A DNA stretch of 64,000 nt from NCBI GenBank assembly GCA_017407125.1, contig JAFQXE010000026.1, forward strand, positions 60,307 through 124,306. The letters run 5' to 3'. The translations under genes were made by a program, and so were the position numbers. Under the pieces are notes generated by a model that worked only from the letters and a program-made list of their open reading frames with translations, was not told the origin of the DNA and did not search any database. Shown here in pieces: positions 24,404 through 31,531 of the stretch (the stretch's first letter is position 1; each line of letters opens with the position of its first letter). The stretch comes from Thermoguttaceae bacterium. GTDB taxonomy: Bacteria > Planctomycetota > Planctomycetia > Pirellulales > Thermoguttaceae.

Positions 24404-25978
24404 TCAATTAGTACCGTTTTAGCTGTAGATTTACTTATCGCGGTGGCTGGGGAGGAGGACACTGCACAGCGTCTTAGAAGCCTACAAAGCTGTAGGCCTG
24501 CTTATCCATGGATTTCGAGACATGGCCTGATAACGACGTCTTAGAAGCCTACAAAGCTGTAGGCCTGCTTATCCGTCGGGCTGACAGGATCGAAGCTGTC
24601 CGTCGTCTTAGAAGCCTACAAAGCTGTAGGCCTGCTTATCCTTGCGCCTCCGCTCTGAACGGTGCATTAAGTCTTAGAAGCCTACAAAGCTGTAGGCCTG
24701 CTTATCGCCGAAGCAGCAACAGAAGAAGACCTTGGTGTCTTAGAAGCCTACAAAGCTGTAGGCCTGCTTATCAGCGACTGGGAGCTGATTTCAATAAATG
24801 TCGTCTTAGAAGCCTACAAAGCTGTAGGCCTGCTTATCTCCACGGTTGAGTACAATGGTAAGATCGAAAAGTCTTAGAAGCCTACAAAGCTGTAGGCCTG
24901 CTTATCAAACATGGAAAAAGTTTATCGTCGCAATCGCGGTCTTAGAAGCCTACAAAGCTGTAGGCCTGCTTATCGCAAGATGAGGGCGCCACGGCTATGC
25001 TGCTGTCTTAGAAGCCTACAAAGCTGTAGGCCTGCTTATCGATCAGAAGCTCGTAACTGAAGAAGCCCGAGTCTTAGAAGCCTACAAAGCTGTAGGCCTG
25101 CTTATCTTATTCATGACACTCCTGTTTTACTTCCCCTGTCTTAGAAGCCTACAAAGCTGTAGGCCTGCTTATCTCCCCGCAAAGAATCTGGCTTCGTTAG
25201 CTGGGTCTTAGAAGCCTACAAAGCTGTAGGCCTGCTTATCGCCCCTACAAACATCATGAAAGCGGCTTGGGGTCTTAGAAGCCTACAAAGCTGTAGACCT
25301 GCTTATCCACAAGATCAACATCAACACCGAAAAGAATCAGTCTTAGAAGCCTACAAAGCTGTAGGCCTGCTTATCTGCGCTCTGCTATCTCATGCTCGTT
25401 AAAATGAGGTCTTAGAAGCCTACAAAGCTGTAGGCCTGCTTATCTTCTGCTATCGAAGCGGAAGCCTTGGCTCCTCGTCTTAGAAGCCTACAAAGCTGTA
25501 GGCCTGCTTATCAGAGGAGAAAGAGGAGGAGAAGGAGGTTACGTCTTAGAAGCCTACAAAGCTGTAGGCCTGCTTATCCTCGCCAAATGCACTGGTGGCG
25601 ACGCCCGTCGTCTTAGAAGCCTACAAAGCTGTAGGCCTGCTTATCTTGCGCCCGAAGAAAACTGGACGCTGGAACAGGTCTTAGAAGCCTACAAAGCTGT
25701 AGGCCTGCTTATCGCGGAAATCAAACGAGTATACAGGCAAACGGTCTTAGAAGCCTACAAAGCTGTAGGCCTGCTTATCGGTGGCGACGGACCGTAGACT
25801 GAACCTTACGTCTTAGAAGCCTACAAAGCTGTAGGCCTGCTTATCTTTAAGTTCTGGCTCGTTATGCCTTGCTGTGTCTTAGAAGCCTACAAAGCTGTAG
25901 GCCTGCTTATCAAGCTTTTGCTGAATTTCTGACATCGGCGGGGTCTTAGAAGCCTACAAAGCTGTAGGCCTGCTTATC
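24404..25978 (-). CRISPR. Type VI-D CRISPR array, 24 repeats and 23 spacers
   Basis: There are 23 full 36-bp repeats from 24471 to 25978 (22 identical; the one at 25272 has a single G-to-A change), plus a degenerate terminal repeat at 24404-24439 whose 3' half still matches. Spacers are 30-33 bp and all different. On the plus strand a repeat begins GTCTTAGAAGCC and ends GGCCTGCTTATC. On the transcribed minus strand it folds into a GCCTAC-AGCTTT-GTAGGC hairpin, with TTCTAAGAC next to the spacer. This is the Cas13d crRNA design (5' hairpin handle, 3' guide). Transcription towards lower coordinates is supported by a promoter abutting the first repeat (25985-26012), by degeneration at the far end, and by co-orientation with the cas genes. 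Confidence 0.97.
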
Positions 25979-26287
25979 TGATAAAGTATAACACATTTTT
26001 GCTTATTTTCAAGGCTAAAACCAATTTTTACAGCCCCAAAAATTCAAAAGATTCTTGTTTTATAAAAGTAACTCGCAAGTGTTGAATTTGCAAACTCTTA
26101 CATCAAATTTACAAAAACAATTTTTTCGAATAACTTTACCATTTACTAAATGCTATATCTAACTCATATTAACGTCGCTGCGGCGTAATGGGAAAATACT
26201 TTTTAATCGTACTGTGGAATTATTTCTGATCAAAAGGTCCATCGTCAGACCTTCATTCTCTTAAGGGTAGTTTTCCAAAGTCTATTT
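25979..26287 (-). promoter_or_regulatory. CRISPR leader with promoter at 25985-26012
   Basis: An AT-rich, gene-free leader between cas2 and the array. On the minus strand TTGAAA (26012-26007), a 16-base spacer and TATACT (25990-25985) are correctly spaced. A start about 7 bases further falls on the first base of the leader-proximal repeat (about 25978). The remainder probably holds the integration signals for Cas1-Cas2, which I cannot define. Confidence 0.65.
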
Positions 26288-26593
26288 CTAATCGTCGACA
26301 AACTCCAAAACCGGGTTGAGTTCCATGGAAAAGTCAAACTGCTGACCAACCAGGCTCTCCAGTTTCAGAAAAACGCCCAAGGGTAATGGAAGAAACTGAA
26401 CGATTCCCTTCCGAGGCTTGAATTTTAAAAGTTCTTTCTTTTGTGCGGCGATATTTGAAACGTTCTTCAACATTTTGTAATAAACGGATTTTTGCAGTTG
26501 TGCAAATCCGCATGTAAGCATCGCGGCACGAAATCGCCGGTATTCCCGCCGTTGTCTTTTTGTCTTGACGGACAAGTCGAAAAAGACCATCAT
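26288..26593 (-). CDS. cas2: CRISPR-associated endonuclease Cas2
   Basis: About 101 residues. The first beta strand MMVFFDLSVKT carries the Cas2 Asp, followed by KRQRREYRRFRAAMLTCGFAQLQKSVYYKML and a C-terminal KGIVQFLPLPLGVF strand. The pattern (FDLxxxTKxxRxxYRxFR...GFxxxQxSVY) is that of Cas2 proteins from type II systems. It bridges two Cas1 dimers in the spacer-integration complex. I chose the start at 26593 because its ATG overlaps the cas1 stop (ATGA); the frame continues to 26617, inside cas1. It directly precedes the array leader in the direction of transcription. Confidence 0.93.
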   Translation of the reverse strand: MMVFFDLSVKTKRQRREYRRFRAAMLTCGFAQLQKSVYYKMLKNVSNIAAQKKELLKFKPRKGIVQFLPLPLGVFLKLESLVGQQFDFSMELNPVLEFVDD

Positions 26594-27600
26594 AACAGTT
26601 TCTCTTTTCGATAACATGCTAAACCATTGTTTTTGTTTAAAAAATGGATTTCCTGAATGTGATTTTCTCCCGTTCTGAGCGAACGAACGACGTCATTTAC
26701 GTAATTTTTCATAATTTCCAAAACATCAGCAGTTTTGTAGCTATATACAGCTGAAGAGTTGAGAACGGCTATTAGCTCTCTTTTAAAATCCCTGTCGAAC
26801 GGCAATCCCAAATGGGAAAAAACGATTTTATCGACAAACGGACGATATGGTTCTATCAGGTCGTAGGTTAGGTTAAGGGGATTTGATCCGCCGCAGTGAG
26901 CCAGCCCTAAAGCTGGGTTATATCCTCTTAACGTCAGTTCCCTCGTCATGGCTGAACGTAAAACCGCGTAGCCGTAATTGAGCGCAGAGTTGATTTGTTC
27001 AATCGGCGGCCCTGGCGGCTTGCCGGAGATGTCGTCTCGCGGCTGACGAGTTGAAGAAAAAGCGCTTCCGTGCGCTTTTGTTTTTCCCAACCTTTTGAAA
27101 TCCTTTCCAAACAACGTATTAAAGTAGATTCTGGCTGCCAGTCCTTCCCGTTTTGGACATTCTTCTGGAGCGCTTTGAGATATTAACGTTTCCCAGCGCC
27201 GTTCATCAAGCGGCAAATTCAGCTCTCGAAGAACATTTCGCTGAGATATGAGCTTCATCTGAATTATTCTCCCCCAGACTGCCGTCCGGGCTTTTTCGCT
27301 CCATTCAATTTGCTCTCTCAGACGAGCAGCAGTTTGATTAGTTTGAGCATAACCAACCAGTTCAGCGCTGGGGATTTTGTTGGAATCGCAAAAGATCAGC
27401 GCGATGTTTCGCTGTCGGATCTGGTCAATCAGAAATACCGACAGACGTACGGCATGTGAAACAATCATTATCGCGCAGACGTTGTATAGTGGAACGCGCT
27501 GCGTTATCCCATCGGGAGTTTTAATCTTCATAGCCCCCAGAGAATAATACAATCTGGCGCGCTGGTCAACGACAACGGTTCTCCATTGGCGATCGTTCAT
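26590..27600 (-). CDS. cas1: CRISPR-associated integrase Cas1 (type-II-like)
   Basis: 336 residues from the ATG at 27600, giving the family-like N-terminus MNDRQWRTVVVDQRARLYYS. Metal ligands are E152 (KREGLAARIYFNTLFG), H235 (GLAHCGGSN) and E250 (DLIEPYRPFVD), as in type II Cas1. The enzyme integrates new spacers together with Cas2. A Gly/Pro/Lys-rich insertion of about 25 residues (around 172-198, including GKPPGPP) is not in the type II proteins I recall. An alternative ATG at 27675 with a GAAGGGG ribosome-binding-site-like stretch would add 25 residues. No cas9, csn2 or cas4 is in the window, so this adaptation module serves the adjacent Cas13d. Confidence 0.95.
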   Translation of the reverse strand: MNDRQWRTVVVDQRARLYYSLGAMKIKTPDGITQRVPLYNVCAIMIVSHAVRLSVFLIDQIRQRNIALIFCDSNKIPSAELVGYAQTNQTAARLREQIEWSEKARTAVWGRIIQMKLISQRNVLRELNLPLDERRWETLISQSAPEECPKREGLAARIYFNTLFGKDFKRLGKTKAHGSAFSSTRQPRDDISGKPPGPPIEQINSALNYGYAVLRSAMTRELTLRGYNPALGLAHCGGSNPLNLTYDLIEPYRPFVDKIVFSHLGLPFDRDFKRELIAVLNSSAVYSYKTADVLEIMKNYVNDVVRSLRTGENHIQEIHFLNKNNGLACYRKEKLL

Positions 27601-27831
27601 AATAATAAACAGGAATCGTAAGTCAGGGAGCGGATAAATGCGACTGTTCGGTTTTCGGCTTACGCAATACGACATTCACCCCTTCGAACAAAGCGTAACT
27701 ACGTTCGCTTCGCGAACTCCGTTACCGCCTTTCATTTCTTTGTGTTCTTGGCGGTTAAATTTTTCTTCGGCGAACAGGATGTCCGCGAACCGGACTGAAC
27801 CAAGATTGTTTTCGGGGCTTAGTTTCTGTGG

Positions 27832-27887
27832 CAGGCGAGGACGCCTGCGGTCGACGAGGACGTCGACCCTCCGAAACGCAAGCGACC
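27832..27887 (+). repeat. 56-bp perfect dispersed repeat, copy 1
   Basis: Identical over all 56 bases to 49963-50018. It consists of two AGGA-capped hairpins, CAGGCG-AGGA-CGCCTG and GGTCGACG-AGGA-CGTCGACC, followed by an unpaired tail. Confidence 0.85.
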
Positions 27888-27904
27888 ACCGGGAGCGATT
27901 GTGG

Positions 27905-27942
27905 CACGTCTCGCGCGGCAGCGCGGATTGGGAGCGGCGCCT
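27905..27942 (+). repeat. 38-bp dispersed repeat, inverted relative to 46186-46223
   Basis: Matches the reverse complement of 46186-46223 with about one mismatch; GC-rich and partly self-complementary. Confidence 0.7.
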
Positions 27943-28012
27943 CGCCGCCGGCAAGCCGCCGCAGTCCCCCGACGCAAGCGTTCGTCTCAAGATACCATGC
28001 GGGGCGGAGAAT

Positions 28013-28040
28013 GCCCGGGAACTCACGTTCCCGGCTCGCC
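28013..28040 (-). repeat. GGCGAGCC-type hairpin repeat, copy 3
   Basis: On the minus strand GGCGAGCC runs into CCGGGAAC-GTGA-GTTCCCGG, a perfect hairpin unique to this copy. Confidence 0.65.
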
Positions 28041-28064
28041 ACCGCCTTACATTTATGCCGTTGT

Positions 28065-31064
28065 CTATTTGCCCGATCCGCCGGAGAGCCGTTTCGCCCT
28101 GGCTTGACCGTCAACGCTTTCGGAGTCGAACAGCGCGGCGATGGTCAGGTTCTTGTACCGCGGCAGATTGTATCCCAGCGAGCAGTAGCATATATGAATC
28201 AGTTCATTGCTGGGAAGTCCGTTGGTTTCGATGAATTCGCGGTACTGTTCCAGATCAAGTTCCTGTCCCTGCTTGCATAACGGACGTTTATTCCAGTCCA
28301 GAGCCAATCGCTGAACGATGTAATGATACAGTTCAAAGTAGGACTTCATCGGGGCGTCTGAACCGCAGCGGAAATCGTTGATGTACGTCTTGAGTTCAGT
28401 CATGGCGTTGAGGTGCGCCGCTGTATTGCGGACGAAAACGCCCAGATATCCGATTTCGTTGACCTCCTTGGCGCCAGGGATTTCCTTATTTCGGAAGATG
28501 TCTCGCCATTTACGGGTGAAGTGCGCTTTGTGTTCGTCAAAGTAACGATGGCAGGCTTCTTTGTCAAAGACGCCGTTTTCGGGAACGTACTTGATTTCGT
28601 CGTCCCGGTCAAGATAGTACTCTGTCGGAGCGAAAATCTCGTTTGCATCCTCTTGAACTTCGCCTTTATCATCGAAATATTCAAACGTAATCACGTTCTT
28701 TTTAACCTTTTCCAAATCCTTTTGCTTGAGCATTTCATAGTCTCGGTCAAACGCCGCAAAGGCGATGTAATACCGTGCGTTCGTCTTGACGAGGTTCTTT
28801 ACAACCAGGTAGGCGGCGGTGAGGTAAAGACCGATTTGCGCCTTGAGCCGTTCGATTGCCTTCGGACGATTTTCAACTTCCTTAAGAATATCAGCCCGTT
28901 TCTCAAGCACATCTTTAAATGACAAACCCGTCAGAACCTTTGTCAGCGCATTGAGTTTTTCATCAAGCGAAACTCGGTCTTCTTGAGCGTCCAAGGCGTC
29001 ATCTTTAACGTTCGAAGCGCGTTTATAGTACAATTCAATCTGGGATTCCGGCAGACGGGAAAGCGCGTAGCGAACAATCTTTGGGTTTGTCATAATCGCG
29101 CGAACGGTTTCCGGCTTCGTGTATCGAACCAGATAGAGGAACGGGCGGGACTCGATGACGTTGTTGGCGATGAAGTTACGGAACGGGTTGACCGACTTGA
29201 CGCGGTTTTTGTTTTTCTTTTCTTCCGCAGACAAGAGGACGTTTTCTTTCAGCCATTCCTCGGTAACGTATTTGGAATCGTCCGGAATGCCCAGCGTCTT
29301 AATTGCGGAAATGTACAGCAAACGCTTTGCGCCTTCGAGATCCGGCTTCATCTTGCCGATGCTGACGATGGCGCGGAGCTGTTTGGCAATTTCGCCGGCA
29401 ACGCGTCCTCCATGCTTGTTGAACGAATCGTATTTAGCGGAGAAAGCAATGTTATCCTTAAGCTTTTGCTGAACGTCAATCATCGCCTGAATATTCTCGA
29501 ACTTGTTGATGAAGGCGGTCAACAGCTCATTGATTTCCTTGGCTTCCAGGAAGTTGCACAGGAACGAAAGCAGCATGACAAACGGCAAACCGTTGTCCAC
29601 TCTCAAAGCAACTTTCCCCAACCACGCCTCCGGAATCGTTACGCTCGTAAAGGCAGGAAATCCCTCGCTGAACATAGAGTAGAACGACGTCAAAGACTTT
29701 TCCAGTTCCGGCCAAACCTTTTCAGCAAACTGAGCGTAGAGAGCTTCTTTCTCCTCGTCGTCAGAGGTCACGCGAAGCTGTTCGACCATTTCGTCCAGCA
29801 TTTCAGAGCCATTGAGCGTTTTGAACAGCAGGAAGTCTGTTACAACGTAGAGCTTCTGACGATAAGAATCGTGTTCCTCGCCTTTGATGTACGGGCAGTA
29901 GGCGTCGAGCATTGTCTCGCGCAGCTTTTTCATGTTCAAGCCGAGATTTTTGCCCTGTTTGAGAATAGAGAAACAGTAGTACTCCTGGGTAATTTTCGCC
30001 TTCTTATCGTCGTCGTATGCGCCGAGGAGGTCGAAAATGATGCCCAAATTGACGCAAGAATTCTTAAGGAAGTTTTCGTTGACGTCTTTGATTCGCTTTT
30101 CATAAGCCGACTCAACGACCTTCCAACAGGAAATGGAAATCTTTTTGGACTCGTTAGTCATCTCCTTGAGATCTTTCTCAATCTGCTCAATCTTGGCAAA
30201 CATTTTGTCTGCATCTTTGAAGTGAGCGGTCATCTGACGAATTGCGCCCAAAACGCGCAAGACCTGAGCGTTGAACTCGTCAGCTTCTTCCTGACGCTGT
30301 TTATTGATTGATTCCGCATTTCTTCCTTTCGCCTTTTGTGAAATCTTGAACGCGTCGCCAAAGAATCCAAAGAACGGCGACATGTTAGCCAGCGCTTTTT
30401 GCATCTTTCCCTTAGACATGCTCAAGCCAACAACGTCCGTCGGTTCCGGCTGAAGGTTGTTGACCGAGTAAATGACGTCGTTGACGTAAACGCCGAAAAT
30501 CTTCAAGACGTCCAGGAGATTATAGATAATCTGGATGCGAACAGTGTCTTTGGGGAACTGGTTTCCAAAGAATTCTTCTTCAAGAACCCCTTTCAGCTTG
30601 AGATAGTCAGAACGGGCATCTTGAGAAAAGCCCTCGTTAAATGCGGGATTGGCAAGAATGGAGTTCAACTCGCCGCGTTCGACGTCAATGAGATTGTCGA
30701 TGCTGTTGAACTTGATCGGGTCGTAGAAGGATGGCGTTGGAACGTCAACTCCGGCGTTGGGAGCGCTGAGAACGACTTCCGCTTTATTTCCCTTGCCAAA
30801 CTTCGTGACCGCCAAAGAACCGTCGCCGTATGAGTACGTCGACTTGATTCCCATGCGCTTCGCCTGCGTTTTGGTAGTGTTCTTCCAGCGATTGAGCGGA
30901 CCTTCCTTTTTGCCGTTGTTGGCGCTGCAGGAATCAGAATTGGAGTTGTTGCTGTTGTTGACGGACTCGTTGTTGACGTTGTCGTTCATGGCGTTTTCGT
31001 TGTTGTTAGAAGAGTTGTTGTTGGATTCGTTGTTTACGTTGTTGTTCTGACCGTTTTCGTTCAT
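28065..31064 (-). CDS. cas13d: Cas13d, RNA-guided RNA endonuclease of CRISPR subtype VI-D
   Basis: 999 residues. Cas13d is a single-protein effector that processes its own crRNA and cleaves RNA with two HEPN domains. The HEPN RxxxxH motifs are R276-QMTA-H281 and R879-NTAA-H884, spaced as in Ruminococcus Cas13d. Blocks matching that protein from memory include MGIKSTYSYGDG (71-82), FSILKQGKNLGLNMKKLRE, LEAKEINELLTAFINKFENI, NPFRNFIANNVIESRPFLYL, SYFELYHYIVQRL and LPRYKNLTIAALFDSE, and the C-terminal order is the same. Cas13a, b and c do not fit this motif placement or repeat design. Unusual is an N-terminal tail of about 58 residues that is nearly half Asn, encoded by AAC-rich DNA; M71 aligns with the start region of known proteins. 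No WYL accessory gene is present between the cas genes. There is no clear ribosome-binding site; a TATAAT lies at 31190-31195 (minus strand). Confidence 0.96.
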   Translation of the reverse strand: MNENGQNNNVNNESNNNSSNNNENAMNDNVNNESVNNSNNSNSDSCSANNGKKEGPLNRWKNTTKTQAKRMGIKSTYSYGDGSLAVTKFGKGNKAEVVLSAPNAGVDVPTPSFYDPIKFNSIDNLIDVERGELNSILANPAFNEGFSQDARSDYLKLKGVLEEEFFGNQFPKDTVRIQIIYNLLDVLKIFGVYVNDVIYSVNNLQPEPTDVVGLSMSKGKMQKALANMSPFFGFFGDAFKISQKAKGRNAESINKQRQEEADEFNAQVLRVLGAIRQMTAHFKDADKMFAKIEQIEKDLKEMTNESKKISISCWKVVESAYEKRIKDVNENFLKNSCVNLGIIFDLLGAYDDDKKAKITQEYYCFSILKQGKNLGLNMKKLRETMLDAYCPYIKGEEHDSYRQKLYVVTDFLLFKTLNGSEMLDEMVEQLRVTSDDEEKEALYAQFAEKVWPELEKSLTSFYSMFSEGFPAFTSVTIPEAWLGKVALRVDNGLPFVMLLSFLCNFLEAKEINELLTAFINKFENIQAMIDVQQKLKDNIAFSAKYDSFNKHGGRVAGEIAKQLRAIVSIGKMKPDLEGAKRLLYISAIKTLGIPDDSKYVTEEWLKENVLLSAEEKKNKNRVKSVNPFRNFIANNVIESRPFLYLVRYTKPETVRAIMTNPKIVRYALSRLPESQIELYYKRASNVKDDALDAQEDRVSLDEKLNALTKVLTGLSFKDVLEKRADILKEVENRPKAIERLKAQIGLYLTAAYLVVKNLVKTNARYYIAFAAFDRDYEMLKQKDLEKVKKNVITFEYFDDKGEVQEDANEIFAPTEYYLDRDDEIKYVPENGVFDKEACHRYFDEHKAHFTRKWRDIFRNKEIPGAKEVNEIGYLGVFVRNTAAHLNAMTELKTYINDFRCGSDAPMKSYFELYHYIVQRLALDWNKRPLCKQGQELDLEQYREFIETNGLPSNELIHICYCSLGYNLPRYKNLTIAALFDSESVDGQARAKRLSGGSGK

Positions 31065-31531
31065 GATGTTTTAAATGGGGTTAAGGGTTTCGCTTTTCGA
31101 AGCGTATTGAATGTTTAGGCGCTTTGAAACCAACAAAGCGTTCACAGGTTTTGAAGGGTAGAAAAACATTTTTCATTGCCTTCTGTTTAATTATACGATT
31201 TTTACATTCCAGTTATGACAGATTTTCAAAGAGTATTTTTTAATATTTCCAAAAATTTCTCAAAAACTTTCTTATTGATTTGTCCAGGAATCAGAGTTCT
31301 AAAATAACATCGGCACGAGAATTACTTATAATCTATTTATTTATAAGAGGTTATGTATTATTATGATTTCAATGATCTAAAAAGCTCTCCTTCTGGTCAA
31401 ATACTGTCGATTATTTGACCTTATATATTACTATAGACAGAAAATTGAAAAAAGAGTAATATAAACGTTGACAGAGCCGTCTGGGCGGTAATTGGTTTAT
31501 CGCCGGGGGCTCGTTTCCTGCGAATAATAAT
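31065..31531. other. AT-rich divergent region between cas13d and flhA
   Basis: No gene is supported. It contains a TATAAT on the minus strand at 31190-31195, about 125 bases before the cas13d start, without a convincing -35 box at 16-18 bases. The flhA-proximal part is GC-richer. Confidence 0.5.

Larger units (their letters stand above)
27601..28064. other. Repeat-rich spacer between cas13d and cas1
   Basis: About 460 GC-rich bases without a supported gene. It is a mosaic of dispersed elements: 27690-27729 (inverted copy near 49802-49840), a 56-bp element at 27832-27887, a 38-bp element at 27905-27942, and a GGCGAGCC-type hairpin at 28013-28040. Readthrough from cas13d into cas1-cas2 would have to cross several strong hairpins. 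Confidence 0.65.

Noticed and set aside
24508..24849. Open reading frame across the CRISPR array with repeated LRSLQSCRPAY units
   Set aside because: The periodicity is exactly the CRISPR repeat plus spacer; the frame is a by-product of the repeat lacking stops.
25579..25809. Shared 10-base GGTGGCGACG in two spacers as evidence of a common target
   Set aside because: Ten bases can match by chance, and the rest of the two spacers differs.
26288..27600. Type II CRISPR system (Cas9) suggested by the type-II-like Cas1 and Cas2
   Set aside because: No RuvC/HNH protein, csn2 or anti-repeat/tracrRNA was found, and the adjacent effector has two HEPN motifs and Cas13d family blocks.
28983..30311. 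442-codon plus-strand frame opposite cas13d
   Set aside because: It lies wholly inside cas13d, which shows clear family homology; the Arg/Phe/Val-rich product is typical of an antisense shadow.
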